Assembly: GCA_035695765.1 (NCBI GenBank)
Contig: DASRRI010000088.1
Span: 62,001-126,000, forward strand
Origin: Dongia_A sp035695765
GTDB taxonomy: Bacteria; Pseudomonadota; Alphaproteobacteria; Dongiales; Dongiaceae
Length of the DNA: 64,000 nucleotides
Direction of reading: 5' to 3'
The notes under the pieces are model-generated. The model worked only from the letters and a program-made list of their open reading frames with translations, was not told the DNA's origin and ran no database searches. Of this stretch, positions 33,513-42,967 are shown one piece after another. The position numbers and the translations under genes are program-made. Numbering within the stretch: position 1 is the first letter of the stretch; each line of letters starts with the position of its first letter.

Positions 33513-35504
33513 ATGAACGATCTTTTCAACGGCGGCAAGAAGGGCGGCGAATACAGCGCCAAGGATATCGAGGTCCTGGAGGGGCTGGAGCCTGTCCGGC
33601 GCCGCCCAGGCATGTATATCGGCGGCACGGACGAGCACGCGCTCCATCACCTGGTCGCCGAGATCCTCGACAATTCCATGGACGAGGCGGTCGCCGGCCA
33701 TGCCAGCCGCATCGAAGTGGAGCTGGGCGCCGATGGCTACGTCACGGTGCGCGACAATGGCCGCGGCATTCCCGTCGACCCCATGCCGAAATACGGCAAC
33801 AAGCCCGCCGTCGAGGTCCTGCTCACCACCCTCCATTCCGGCGGCAAGTTCGGCGGCAAGGTCTATGAGACCTCGGGCGGCCTGCATGGCGTCGGCATGT
33901 CGGTGGTGAATGCCCTGAGCGACGATTTCACAGTCGAGATCGCGCGCGGCAAAGAGCTTTATGTTCAGGCCTATAGCAAAGGCAAGCCGAAGGGAAAGCT
34001 GAAGAACGCGGGCAATGTCAACCGGCGTGGCACCAGCGTGCGCTTCCATCCCGATCCCGAGATCTTCGGCAAGCTGGCGCATTTCCGCCCCAACCGGCTC
34101 TACAAGATGTGCCGGTCCAAGGCCTATCTCTATCGCGGCGTGGAGATCCGCTGGTCGTGCGATCCGAAGCTGGTCGCGGGCGACGACAAGACGCCGGCTG
34201 AGGACACCCTGCACTTCCCGGGTGGCCTGTCCGATTTTCTCGCCGCCAATCTCAACGGGCGCCAGACCATCACCTCCGCGCCATTCGAGGGCCAGGCTGC
34301 CTTCCCCGAGGAGCAAGGCCGCGTCGAATGGGCCATCGCCTGGCCGGCCGAGGCGGATGAGGAAGGCGGCTTCCTCAACTCCTATTGCAACACGGTCCCG
34401 ACGCCGGAAGGCGGCACGCATGAGACGGGGCTGCGGTCTGCGCTCAGCCGATCGCTCAAGGCCTATGGCGAGCTGGTCGGCAACCGCAAGGCCGCGCAGG
34501 TCACGGCCGACGACATCACCGGCGGCGCAATGATGATGCTCTCCGTCTTCATCCGCGAGCCACAGTTCCAGGGCCAGACCAAGGAAAAGCTGGCGACGGC
34601 CGAAGCGGCCCGCCTGGTCGAAACCTCGATCAAGGACCATTTCGATCACTGGCTGTCCGCCGATCCGGCGCGCGGCAAGGATCTTCTGGAATGGGCAATC
34701 GAGCGCGCCGAAGAGCGCCTCCGCAAGCGCCAGGACAAGGAGCTGTCGCGCAAGACTGCGACGCGCAAGCTGCGCCTGCCCGGCAAGCTCACCGATTGCA
34801 GCAAGACCGGACAACAAGGCACAGAGCTGTTCCTGGTCGAAGGCGATTCAGCCGGCGGCTCGGCCAAGTCTGCGCGCAACCGCGAGACCCAGGCCATCAT
34901 GCCGCTTCGCGGAAAGATCCTCAATGTCGCCAGCGCCTCGGCCGACAAGCTCTCCGCCAACCAGGAGCTGATCGATTTGATCCAGGCGCTCGGCTGCGGC
35001 ACGCGCGACAAATACGACGACGAGCGCCTGCGCTACGACAAGGTCATTATCATGACCGATGCCGACGTCGATGGCGCGCACATCGCTTCGCTGCTCATGA
35101 CTTTCTTTTTCCGCGAGATGCCGGACCTGATCCAGAACGGTCACCTCTTCCTGGCCCAGCCGCCGCTCTATTCCATGACCCAGGGAGCGAAGAAGATCTA
35201 TGCCCGCGACGACGCGCACAAAGAGGAGCTGCTGAAGACCGAGTTTGCCGGCCGTGGCAAGGTCGAGATCAGCCGCTTCAAGGGCCTCGGCGAAATGCCC
35301 GCTGCCGACCTCAAGAAGACGACCATGGACCCGAAGCACCGCGTGCTGCTGCGCGTGCGCATGCCGCATCGCTACGTCGAGGAAGAGCGCGAGGAGGCGC
35401 GCGAGACCTCCGACTTGGTCGAACGCCTGATGGGCCGCAAGCCGGAGCTGCGCTTCCAGTTCATCCAGGAGAATGCGCAGTTCGCACGGGATCTGGACGT
35501 CTGA
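33513..35504 (+). CDS. parE: DNA topoisomerase IV subunit B
   Basis: The 663-residue GHKL ATPase subunit of topoisomerase IV decatenates chromosomes with ParC. It shows the Bergerat-fold motifs EILDNSMDEAVAGHA, DNGRGIPVDPMPKYG and ETSGGLHGVGMSVVNALS. A transducer domain follows, then Toprim with FLVEGDSAGGSAKSARNR and IIMTDADVDGAHIASLLMTF. It ends in the C-terminal GyrB-type domain. The length and the KYGNKPAVEVLLTTLHSGGK region fit ParE rather than GyrB. The start at 33513 gives MNDLFNGGKK. parC is not in the window. Confidence 0.95.
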   Translation: MNDLFNGGKKGGEYSAKDIEVLEGLEPVRRRPGMYIGGTDEHALHHLVAEILDNSMDEAVAGHASRIEVELGADGYVTVRDNGRGIPVDPMPKYGNKPAVEVLLTTLHSGGKFGGKVYETSGGLHGVGMSVVNALSDDFTVEIARGKELYVQAYSKGKPKGKLKNAGNVNRRGTSVRFHPDPEIFGKLAHFRPNRLYKMCRSKAYLYRGVEIRWSCDPKLVAGDDKTPAEDTLHFPGGLSDFLAANLNGRQTITSAPFEGQAAFPEEQGRVEWAIAWPAEADEEGGFLNSYCNTVPTPEGGTHETGLRSALSRSLKAYGELVGNRKAAQVTADDITGGAMMMLSVFIREPQFQGQTKEKLATAEAARLVETSIKDHFDHWLSADPARGKDLLEWAIERAEERLRKRQDKELSRKTATRKLRLPGKLTDCSKTGQQGTELFLVEGDSAGGSAKSARNRETQAIMPLRGKILNVASASADKLSANQELIDLIQALGCGTRDKYDDERLRYDKVIIMTDADVDGAHIASLLMTFFFREMPDLIQNGHLFLAQPPLYSMTQGAKKIYARDDAHKEELLKTEFAGRGKVEISRFKGLGEMPAADLKKTTMDPKHRVLLRVRMPHRYVEEEREEARETSDLVERLMGRKPELRFQFIQENAQFARDLDV

Positions 35505-35539
35505 CAATCTAGCTTACAGGGCTGGCAGAAGGAGCTGAC

Positions 35540-36538
35540 GTGACCAAGAAGACCTTGCGCTTCCCGTACGCCACCCGCCTCAACGGCTTCAAGGCCAACG
35601 CCGCCAAGGTATGGCCCGGACGGAATCGGATCACCTCGCTCGATATGCTGGAGCGCGCGGCGACGGTCGAGGGGCTGACCGCGGTTGATTTCAACTTTCC
35701 GGACCATCTCGAAGATACCAATCCGCGCGAAGTGCGTCAGCGGTTGAACGATCTCGGGCTGGAGCTGAACGGCTTCGCCATGCGCTACTATTCGGAGCCG
35801 GGCTTCAAGATGGGTGCGCTCACGAACGCAGATCCGACCTGGCGTGGCAAGGCGATCGACGTCACGAAGCGCGGCATCGATGCCCTCGCCGAAACCGGCG
35901 GCAAACTGATGACGCTCTGGCTGGGCCAGGATGGCTTCGATTATTCCTTCGAAGCGGACTATCTTCGCTTGTGGGACCAGACGGCCGAAGCGCTGTCGCA
36001 GCTGGCCGCGCACAATCCGGCAATCGATATCTCCGTCGAATACAAGCCGAACGAGCCGCGCGCCTTCAGCCTGCTGCCCGATGTCGGCACCACCTTGCTG
36101 ATGGTGCTGGACGTCGGCGCGAAGAACATGGGCGTGACGCTGGATTTCGCGCACATGCTCTATGCCGACGAGATGCCGGCCTATGCCGCCTCTCTGGTGC
36201 TGCGGAAGAGCCGCTTGCTCGGCATCCACCTCAACGATGCCTATGCCAAGCGCGACGATGGCCTGATGGCGGGCACCGTGCATCTGGTGCAGACGTTGGA
36301 GCTGCTCTACGTGCTGGACCGCATCGGCTTCTCTAATGCCATCTATTTCGACACGTTCCCGGATGCGGTCGGGCTCGATCCGGTCAACGAGTGCGGCACC
36401 AACATCAATGCCGTCGAAGGCATGATGCGCATGGTGGACAAGCTTCGTAACCATCCGCAGCTTGCCGCAGCGATCGCGCGCCAGGACGCGGTCGCCAGCC
36501 AGCGCATCCTGCAATCCGTGTTGTTCCCGGCGCCGTGA
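35540..36538 (+). CDS. xylose isomerase-like TIM-barrel protein
   Basis: The 332-residue AP endonuclease 2/xylose isomerase-like barrel (PF01261) has probable metal ligands in SVEYKPNEPRAF, VTLDFAHMLYADE and LLGIHLNDAYAKRDDG, a sugar isomerase or epimerase pattern close to rhamnose/xylose isomerase-like enzymes. The start is GTG, with AAGGAG seven bases upstream. It overlaps the ribokinase gene by 4 nt, so the isomerase and kinase probably act on the same sugar. The substrate is not identifiable. Confidence 0.8.
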   Translation: MTKKTLRFPYATRLNGFKANAAKVWPGRNRITSLDMLERAATVEGLTAVDFNFPDHLEDTNPREVRQRLNDLGLELNGFAMRYYSEPGFKMGALTNADPTWRGKAIDVTKRGIDALAETGGKLMTLWLGQDGFDYSFEADYLRLWDQTAEALSQLAAHNPAIDISVEYKPNEPRAFSLLPDVGTTLLMVLDVGAKNMGVTLDFAHMLYADEMPAYAASLVLRKSRLLGIHLNDAYAKRDDGLMAGTVHLVQTLELLYVLDRIGFSNAIYFDTFPDAVGLDPVNECGTNINAVEGMMRMVDKLRNHPQLAAAIARQDAVASQRILQSVLFPAP

Positions 36539-37461
36539 GCCGCGTCTCCGTCGCCGGCAGCCTGCATCTCGACATCATGGTCGAGGCGCCGCGGCTGCCG
36601 TTGACCGACGAGACCCTGCCCGGCCGATCCTGGTCCCAGAAATGCGGAGGCAAGGGCGGCAATCAGGCCGTGGCCGCTGCGCGGTTCGGCGCAAGTTGCG
36701 TGATGGGCGGCCGGGTCGGTGACGACGATTTCGGCCGGCGGCTGCGCGAGCATCTGCGCCAGTCTGGCGTCGATGATTCCTGCGTCGGCACCGACCCGGT
36801 TGCCGGCAGCGGCATGAGCGTCGCCATCCAGGAGGCCAGCGGAGAATATGGCGCGGTCATCGTCTCCGGCGCAAACCTCGCCATCGACGCGAACACGATC
36901 GCGCGGGATTGGGCATCGCTCTGGCGGGCGGACATCCTCATGCTCCAGAACGAAGTGCCGGAGACCGTCAATCTCGCCGCCGCCGAAGCAGCACGTGCCG
37001 GTAATGGCCGCGTGCTCCTGAACGCTGCGCCGGCGAGGAGCTTGCCGGCAGAATTGCTGCAGCTCACCGACATCCTGGTCGTCAACCGCGTGGAGGCCGG
37101 GCAAATGACCGGCCAGCCCGTGCAGAGTCAGCAGGACGTTGCGCGCGCGGCACAGACGCTGCATCGACCAGGACTGGATCTCATCATCACCTTGGGCAGC
37201 GATGGACTCCATCTGACCACGCGGGCAGGCAAGAGCATGTTCCAGCCAGCGTTCGAGGCAGTGGTGCGGTCGGCGCACGGCGCCGGCGATTGCTTCTGCG
37301 GCGCCCTTGCAGCCCGCCTGGCGCTTGGCGAGGAGATCGTCGCGGCGAGCTCTTTTGCCCGGGCAGCCGCTGCCTTGTTTGTGGCAGCAACGCCGGACGG
37401 GCAAAGAGCGCTGTCAGCAGAACACGTCAGCGCGTTCCTGAAGGCGGCGGAGAAAGGGTGA
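36535..37461 (+). CDS. PfkB-family ribokinase-like kinase
   Basis: The 308-residue carbohydrate kinase has VAGSLHLDIMVEAPRLP at the N terminus, the sugar-binding GGKGGNQAVAAARFG motif, and the catalytic Asp in AHGAGDCFCGALAARL. The closest general match is ribokinase. It starts at GTG inside the stop of the isomerase-like gene and ends one base into the YjbR gene, forming a three-gene operon. The substrate is a sugar or nucleoside, unspecified. Confidence 0.85.
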   Translation: MSRVSVAGSLHLDIMVEAPRLPLTDETLPGRSWSQKCGGKGGNQAVAAARFGASCVMGGRVGDDDFGRRLREHLRQSGVDDSCVGTDPVAGSGMSVAIQEASGEYGAVIVSGANLAIDANTIARDWASLWRADILMLQNEVPETVNLAAAEAARAGNGRVLLNAAPARSLPAELLQLTDILVVNRVEAGQMTGQPVQSQQDVARAAQTLHRPGLDLIITLGSDGLHLTTRAGKSMFQPAFEAVVRSAHGAGDCFCGALAARLALGEEIVAASSFARAAAALFVAATPDGQRALSAEHVSAFLKAAEKG

Positions 37462-37829
37462 TGACCTACAAGGAATACAACGCCTTCTGCAAATCCCTCC
37501 CCGCCACGACCTACGTAATGCAATGGGGCGGCTCGCACGTGTGGAAGGTGGGCGGCAAGGTGTTCGCAATCGGCGGCTGGGATGACGGGGGGAAGGCGCA
37601 CATCACCTTCAAGACCTCACCCATCGCCTACGAGATGCTGAAGGACAAGCGTGGGCTGCGCCCTGCCCCCTATCTCGCCTCGCGCGGCATGAAGTGGATC
37701 CAGCATTACGCCAAGCCGGGGCTGTCTGATAAGGACCTGAAGGGCTATCTCAAGGAATCCCATCGCATCGTCGCGCTCGGGCTGTCGAAGAAGCAGCGCA
37801 AGGAACTTGGGCTAGTCGAGAACGATTAG
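37461..37829 (+). CDS. MmcQ/YjbR-family protein
   Basis: The 122-residue protein has the YjbR fold: TYVMQWGGSHVWKVGGKVFA, a FKTSPIAYEML strand/helix and GMKWIQHY. The family is often labelled DNA-binding, but its biological role is largely unknown. Its ATG overlaps the ribokinase stop (TGATG), so translation is coupled to the sugar kinase gene. A 220-bp gap without recognisable genes follows. Confidence 0.85.
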   Translation: MTYKEYNAFCKSLPATTYVMQWGGSHVWKVGGKVFAIGGWDDGGKAHITFKTSPIAYEMLKDKRGLRPAPYLASRGMKWIQHYAKPGLSDKDLKGYLKESHRIVALGLSKKQRKELGLVEND

Positions 37830-38049
37830 GTTTCGTCGCCGATCTGCAAGACTTGGCCACCGCACGCTATCACTTTCGGCCTAGTACCTGTGCGCTGCGA
37901 ACCATACTTCTGAGCGTGTTGAAGCAGATCGAAAAGGAAGCAAGAATTCCGGACTGCCTTGAGAAGGCAGCGCGCCGGCATGATCGGTGACACGTTCGAA
38001 GTTGCCGGCATGTCAGTGACCAGCATTGCTTAGATCATGGAGATTCTAA

Positions 38050-38412
38050 ATGAGAAAAGCCGCTCCACGTCTCGAAAAGCCCGCAGTCGCATCGTCGTCT
38101 CATGTCCCCGACTGGATCGCGACCGCGCTGGTCGATACGAGCACGCGCGCTGGCATCGCACTTGCGGACTGGAATCGCGAGATCAGCCGCTTTGTCGATG
38201 TGCGGATCAGGAGCGGCAGGCAATTGCAAAAATCGCTGACCAATTGCCGCAGCTGGAGCGAGGCCCTGCTGCTGCAAAGAGATTGGGTAACGCGAGCCAC
38301 CGAGGACTACGTCGACCAGGGGGTCCGCCTGCAACACCTCGCTCTTGCGGTCGGTTCAAGGGCTGCCGCATCCGACAAACGGGCGAAGTCGGCACCGAGA
38401 AGCCGCCCATAG
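38050..38412 (+). CDS. phasin-like small protein
   Basis: The 120-residue protein has a C-terminal helical region (RSGRQLQKSLTNCRSWSEAL, then QRDWVTRATEDYVDQGVRLQ) resembling the phasin_2 pattern, in which amphipathic helices coat polyhydroxyalkanoate granules. A GGAG motif lies seven bases upstream. No pha genes are adjacent, so it is a free-standing phasin-like protein. The convergent phosphatase gene ends 2 bp beyond it. Confidence 0.55.
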   Translation: MRKAAPRLEKPAVASSSHVPDWIATALVDTSTRAGIALADWNREISRFVDVRIRSGRQLQKSLTNCRSWSEALLLQRDWVTRATEDYVDQGVRLQHLALAVGSRAAASDKRAKSAPRSRP

Positions 38413-38414
38413 CA

Positions 38415-38990
38415 TTATCCCGTCGGCGGTCGCCCACGTGAAGTCTGGTCGCGCATGCGCTTGTCGTGCGCGACCGAGAGATAGTACTCCTGCTCGAGGC
38501 TCTGCACCGATCCAGGCCGCGCCGCCCTCACCTGCCGCATCGCATCGCGGGCGCTGAGGCCATACTGCATGAGGATGAGCGCCGCCACCGTGCCGGTGCG
38601 CCCCAGGCCCGCATAACAGTGGATGAACACTCGCCCGCCTTGCTGAAGCTCGCTATCAAGGCGCGGCCACAGATCGACCCACGCTGTTTCGAATCTCTCG
38701 TCGGGCGCGCACATATCCGGGATGGGCAGGTGCAGCCAGTCGACGCCATGGTCTTGCAGCTCTTCGGCCAGCAGATGGATCGGCGCGCCGGCCCCGGCGA
38801 GCTCGTGCTCTTCCATCAATGACAGCACGGCATGCGGCTTCCACGCCGCGATCAGCTTGAGGTCGTCCCTGATGCTCTCGGTCCGGCGCACCAGCCCCAA
38901 CGGCAACAACCTCAACCGATGGCCCGGGCAGCACCCGAGGCCCAGGCGGCCGCCATTCGGCAATTCTAGCTCGTTGAACGTATACTGCAT
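38415..38990 (-). CDS. dual-specificity/tyrosine protein phosphatase
   Basis: The 191-residue phosphatase has the P-loop HCYAGLGRTG (HCxxGxxRT/S), the general-acid region LPIPDMCAPDERF upstream, and EQEYYL after the loop. It belongs to the CDKN3-like cytosolic dual-specificity phosphatases. The substrate is unknown. It is convergent with the phasin-like gene and has no cotranscribed partner downstream. Confidence 0.85.
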   Translation of the reverse strand: MQYTFNELELPNGGRLGLGCCPGHRLRLLPLGLVRRTESIRDDLKLIAAWKPHAVLSLMEEHELAGAGAPIHLLAEELQDHGVDWLHLPIPDMCAPDERFETAWVDLWPRLDSELQQGGRVFIHCYAGLGRTGTVAALILMQYGLSARDAMRQVRAARPGSVQSLEQEYYLSVAHDKRMRDQTSRGRPPTG

Positions 38991-39010
38991 GGCGCCATCA
39001 TAGCATTCTG

Positions 39011-39044
39011 CCCCAAAAGAAAACCCCGGCTGCGAGAGTCGGGG
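39011..39044 (-). terminator. rho-independent terminator of the NMT1-type ABC operon
   Basis: An 8-bp stem (CCCCGGCT at 39024-39031, AGTCGGGG at 39037-39044; one G-U pair) with a 5-nt loop is followed on the minus strand by TTTTCTTTT. It lies 30 bp beyond the stop codon of the substrate-binding protein gene, the last gene of the operon starting near 44195. Confidence 0.8.
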
Positions 39045-39074
39045 CTTCCTTCCTGATCTTCCGCCAGCGGCAGC

Positions 39075-40085
39075 TTACATTGCCTGGGCTTTGTCGATCA
39101 CGTCATGGGTCCAGGCGCCTTCCGGCTTCTTGGTGATGACGGGGTCGGAGCCGCCGCCCATCAGGGTCTCGACCGTCCGGTTGAAAGCCGCTTCGTCGAG
39201 GTAGCCGGTGCCCTTCGCGTTGGTTCCGACCAGCTTGGCGATCTCGCCCATCATGCGCTTCTGGTGCTTCTCGGTCTGCGCGCCGGTCTCGTCATTCTCC
39301 AAGGTGATCATGGCCGCTTCGTCGGGATGCGCGACGGCATAGTCCCAGCCCTTCATCGAGGCCTTCAGGAACTTCGCCAGCTTCTCGACCATCGCCGGGT
39401 CCTTGAGGCTCTTATCGAGCGTGTAGAGCCCGTCTTCCAAGGTCGCGACGCCCTGATCCTCGTATTTGAAGGTGGTCAGCTGGTCCGGCTTCATGCCGGC
39501 ATCGATCACCTGCCAATACTCGTTGTAGGTCATGGTGGAGATGCAATCGGCCTGCTTCTGCAGCAGCGGGTCGACGTTGAAGCCCTGCTTCAGCACTTTG
39601 ACACCGCCGGCGCTGCCGTCGGTCTTGAGGCCAAGCTTGTTCATCCAGTTGAGGAACGGATATTCGTTGCCGCCGAACCAGACGCCGAGCGTCTTGTCGG
39701 CGAACTTGTCAGGCGCGGTGACGCCGCTGTCGTTGCGGCAGGTCAGCATCATGCCCGACTTCTGGAACACCTGGGCGATGTTGACCAGCGGCACGCCCTT
39801 CTCGCGCGTCGCCAGCGCGGATGGCATCCAATCCACCACCACGTCGGCGCCACCGCCGGCGATCACCTGGCTGGGATTGATGTCCGGACCGCCTGGCTTG
39901 ATCGTTACGTCGAGCCCGACCTCGTCATAGAATCCCTTGTCCTTCGCCACGAAATAGCCGGCGAACTGCGCCTGCGTCACCCACTTCAATTGCAGGGTCA
40001 GCTTGTCCGCCGCCTCCGCCGCGTTCGCGCACAGCGTCAACAATGCCGCCGCTGCAACCGCGCCCCTCCAAGTCTTCGCACTCAT
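39075..40085 (-). CDS. NMT1/SsuA-like ABC substrate-binding protein (pyrimidine-type)
   Basis: The 336-residue binding protein has a Sec signal (residues 1-25, cleavage near AAEA-ADKL). The NMT1/THI5-like fold follows: LQLKWVTQAQFAGYFVAKDKG, PGGPDINPSQVIAGGGADVV and GVWFGGNEYPFLNW. Relatives bind thiamine pyrimidine precursors and other pyrimidines or hydantoins. The start at 40085 has AGGAGG six bases upstream; the longer frame is the permease read out of frame. It is last in the operon hydrolase-ATPase-permease-permease-binding protein, so the ligand is most likely a pyrimidine or a degradation intermediate. Confidence 0.85.
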   Translation of the reverse strand: MSAKTWRGAVAAAALLTLCANAAEAADKLTLQLKWVTQAQFAGYFVAKDKGFYDEVGLDVTIKPGGPDINPSQVIAGGGADVVVDWMPSALATREKGVPLVNIAQVFQKSGMMLTCRNDSGVTAPDKFADKTLGVWFGGNEYPFLNWMNKLGLKTDGSAGGVKVLKQGFNVDPLLQKQADCISTMTYNEYWQVIDAGMKPDQLTTFKYEDQGVATLEDGLYTLDKSLKDPAMVEKLAKFLKASMKGWDYAVAHPDEAAMITLENDETGAQTEKHQKRMMGEIAKLVGTNAKGTGYLDEAAFNRTVETLMGGGSDPVITKKPEGAWTHDVIDKAQAM

Positions 40086-40108
40086 AGTCTGCCTCCTTGT
40101 TTTTGCGT

Positions 40109-41230
40109 TCATCGACTGCGGTAAGATGGATGCCAGAATGTGAAACTGCGCTCCAGGACCGCCAGCATCCCATAAGAGGCGGAACCGGCAACGGCGGCGA
40201 CCGCAATGGTCGCCCACACGACATCGACGTTCATGATCTGAGACTCCGTGCTGATGCGGAAGCCCATGCCGGCGGTCGGCGATCCGAAGAACTCGGCCAC
40301 GATCGCGCCGATCAGCGCCAGGGTCGAGTTGATCTTGAGCGCGTTGAAGATGAAGGGCAGCGCCGCCGGCAGGCGCAGCGCCCACAGGGTCTGCCAATAG
40401 CCGGCGCCGTAGGATTGCATGAGGTCGAGCTCCATCCGGCTGGCGGCGTTGAGGCCCGCGACGGCATTCACCAGCATGGGGAAGAAGATCATGAACACGA
40501 TGACCGCGGTCTTGGATTCCCAGCCGAAGCCGAACCACATGACCATGATGGGCGCGACGCCGACGATCGGGACGGCGCTGACCAGGTTGCCGAGCGGCAG
40601 AAGCCCGCGTTGCAGGAAGGGCACGCGATCGACGATGAGCGCCGTCGCAAGGCCCAGCAGATTACCGAGCACGAACCCTGCCAGCACCGCCTTCAGGAAC
40701 GTCTGCTTGAAATCATCCGCCAGCGTCGGCGCTTCGCGCCTGAGGGCGACCAGGATCTCCGTCGGCGCCGGCAGCAGGATGCGCGGGATCGCAAAGCCGA
40801 CCACCACGGACTGCCAGAGATAGATCAGCGCCACGCCGAACAAGGCGGGCACAATCAGGGCATAGACCCGGCTCGGCGGCTGCGCGGAGATGTGCTGCAT
40901 CACCACCCAGGCGAACAGGAGCACGCCCATGACGGTCAGCCAGAATCCGGAGGCTGATAGACCCATCTGGAGTTCGCTGGTGGGAAGCTGGGCCGGTCCG
41001 ATGCCGGCGACGATCACGGCGACAGGGCCTAGCCAGGACCAAATCTCGCCCTTTGCCAGGTGCCGCAGCCAGCGTTCACCGGCAATCGCGAAGATGATTC
41101 CGACGGCGACGAAGGAAGCGGCCCAGGGAAACTGGGACCAATAAGCGAAGTCCTCCTCGTAATAGCCGATCGGCAGCGCCAGCCCCGCCGCCATCAGGAA
41201 CGCGCTCACCCAGGCGAGCTGAGCGTTCAT
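40109..41230 (-). CDS. ABC transporter permease with extended membrane N terminus
   Basis: The 373-residue permease has a C-terminal BPD_transp_1 core (about residues 130-370) with the EAA-like loop ...YGAGYWQTLWALRLPAALPF, matching SsuC/ThiX-type permeases. About 110 extra N-terminal residues contain roughly four more hydrophobic segments (AWVSAFLMAAGLALPIGYY, AASFVAVGIIFAIAGE and others), making it far longer than the usual 250-280 residues. The start at 41230 overlaps the stop of the second permease gene. It pairs with that permease and the ATPase upstream. Confidence 0.88.
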   Translation of the reverse strand: MNAQLAWVSAFLMAAGLALPIGYYEEDFAYWSQFPWAASFVAVGIIFAIAGERWLRHLAKGEIWSWLGPVAVIVAGIGPAQLPTSELQMGLSASGFWLTVMGVLLFAWVVMQHISAQPPSRVYALIVPALFGVALIYLWQSVVVGFAIPRILLPAPTEILVALRREAPTLADDFKQTFLKAVLAGFVLGNLLGLATALIVDRVPFLQRGLLPLGNLVSAVPIVGVAPIMVMWFGFGWESKTAVIVFMIFFPMLVNAVAGLNAASRMELDLMQSYGAGYWQTLWALRLPAALPFIFNALKINSTLALIGAIVAEFFGSPTAGMGFRISTESQIMNVDVVWATIAVAAVAGSASYGMLAVLERSFTFWHPSYRSR

Positions 41231-42123
41231 CCGCGCGCTCCCGTCCGGCGCAGGGTCGCCCACTCGATGCCCGCGATCACATATACCATGGCCATGCCAA
41301 GGATCGCCGCCATCAGCAGCGCCGACCAGATCTGCACCGTCTGGCCGTAATAGGAGCCGCTGAGCATCCGCGCGCCGAGGCCGGCCAGGGCGCCGCTCGG
41401 CAATTCACCGACGATCGCGCCGACCAGGCTGATGGCAATGGCGACCTTAAGGCTGGCGAACAGGAACGGGATGGAAGCCGGCACGCGCAGCTTCCAGAAG
41501 ATCTGAAACTCGCTGGCGTTGTAGGTGCGCATCAGATCCATCTGCAATGGATCGGGCGAGCGCAAGCCCTTCACCATGCCGATGGCGACCGGGAAGAAGC
41601 ACAGATACATCGAGATGATGGCCTTCGGAATGAGGCCGGTGATCCCGATATTGCCGAGCACCACGATGATCATCGGCGCGATCGCCAGGATCGGGATGGT
41701 CTGCGAGGCGATGATCCAGGGCATCAGGGAACGGTCCAGGGTCCGCACATGGACGATACCCGCCGCCAGCAAGACACCCAGGATCGCGCCGAACGCGAAG
41801 CCGACTACCGTTGCCGAGGATGTGATGTAGGCATGATAGATCAGCGAGCGCTTGCTCGTGACCTTGAGTGCGGCGGTCGATTTCCACAAATCAACCGCGA
41901 TCTGGTCCGGCGCCGGCAGCACCGGCCGTTCCATGGTCCAGGCGCCTTTGATCAGATCGGTGGTGGTGTAATCCGGATTGTCCTGCACCAGGAGTTCCGA
42001 CACGCGCGCGTAGTTGAGCCCGATTGCCAGCGCGTACCACAGGACAATGATGATCGCGACCACGGTGACGATCGGCAGCACCCGCCCCTTCGGCGATAGA
42101 AAGCCGAACACCGCCCTAGTCAT
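41227..42123 (-). CDS. ABC transporter permease (SsuC/ThiX type)
   Basis: The 298-residue permease has an N-terminal membrane segment, a periplasmic loop, and the BPD_transp_1 core with an EAA loop (YNASEFQIFWKLRVPASIPF). It overlaps the ATPase gene by 8 nt and the next permease by 4 nt. The two permeases form a heterodimeric channel for the NMT1-type importer. Confidence 0.9.
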   Translation of the reverse strand: MTRAVFGFLSPKGRVLPIVTVVAIIIVLWYALAIGLNYARVSELLVQDNPDYTTTDLIKGAWTMERPVLPAPDQIAVDLWKSTAALKVTSKRSLIYHAYITSSATVVGFAFGAILGVLLAAGIVHVRTLDRSLMPWIIASQTIPILAIAPMIIVVLGNIGITGLIPKAIISMYLCFFPVAIGMVKGLRSPDPLQMDLMRTYNASEFQIFWKLRVPASIPFLFASLKVAIAISLVGAIVGELPSGALAGLGARMLSGSYYGQTVQIWSALLMAAILGMAMVYVIAGIEWATLRRTGARG

Positions 42124-42967
42124 AGGAATGGCCAGCCTTCAGCCCGATCCGCACGCGGTGCGCCAGTTCCTGGGCGGCGGGCGTCTCGCGCGTCTCGAGC
42201 GTGCGAATGGCGGGCAAGGTGCTGTCGATCACGTCGACGATCCGGCCGGGCCGCGCGCTCATGACCACGATCTTGGTGGAGAGCAGGACAGCCTCGTCGA
42301 TCGAGTGGGTGACGAAGATCACGGTCTTCCGCGTCTTCTCCCAGATCTGCAGCAGTTCTTCGTTCATGCGGTCGCGCGTGATCTCGTCCAGCGCGCCGAA
42401 CGGCTCATCCATCAGCAGCAATTGCGGATCGAATGAGAGAGCGCGCGCGATTGAGACGCGCTGCTGCATGCCGCCGGACAGCTGCCACGGAAATTTCTTC
42501 TCGAATCCTTTGAGGCCTACCAGCTCCAGATAGCGCTTGGCCTTCGCTTCGCGCTCTTCTTTCGAGACGCCCATGATCTCGTGCGGCAGCTCCACATTGC
42601 GCTGCACATTGCGCCAGGGATAGAGGGCCGCCGCCTGAAAGATGTAGCCATAGGCGCGCTTGAGCCGCGCCTCGCGCGGCGAGACGCCGTTGACAGTGAT
42701 CGTGCCCTCGGTCGGCTGCTCGAGGTCGGCGACGATGCGCATCAAGGTCGTCTTGCCGCAGCCCGAGGGGCCGATCAGCGAGACGAATTCGCCGGCACGC
42801 ACGGCGAGATCGATGTTGGTGAGCGCGACAACCGGCGCATCCGCGGTCTGGAACGTCAGGGAAAGATTGCGGATATCGATGATGACGCCCGAGGGCGCGG
42901 CCTTCCCGTCGGTGTTGCGGCCGCGCACCGGGAGATCGACGACCTTGGCCGTCGGCTCAGTTGGCAT
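42116..42967 (-). CDS. ABC transporter ATP-binding protein (SsuB/TauB type)
   Basis: The 283-residue ATPase has Walker A GPSGCGKTTLMR, Q-loop FQAAALYPWRN, signature LSGGMQQRVSIARAL, Walker B LLLMDEPFGALDE and the switch His in FVTHSIDEA. It belongs to the nitrate/sulfonate/taurine-type importers. The start at 42967 removes an unsupported extension. It overlaps the hydrolase gene by 11 nt, coupling import to the last catabolic step. Confidence 0.93.
   Translation of the reverse strand: MPTEPTAKVVDLPVRGRNTDGKAAPSGVIIDIRNLSLTFQTADAPVVALTNIDLAVRAGEFVSLIGPSGCGKTTLMRIVADLEQPTEGTITVNGVSPREARLKRAYGYIFQAAALYPWRNVQRNVELPHEIMGVSKEEREAKAKRYLELVGLKGFEKKFPWQLSGGMQQRVSIARALSFDPQLLLMDEPFGALDEITRDRMNEELLQIWEKTRKTVIFVTHSIDEAVLLSTKIVVMSARPGRIVDVIDSTLPAIRTLETRETPAAQELAHRVRIGLKAGHSYD

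Noticed and set aside
40086..40538. N-terminal extension of the NMT1-type binding protein
   Set aside because: It overlaps the permease gene out of frame, and the signal peptide with AGGAGG upstream starts at 40085.
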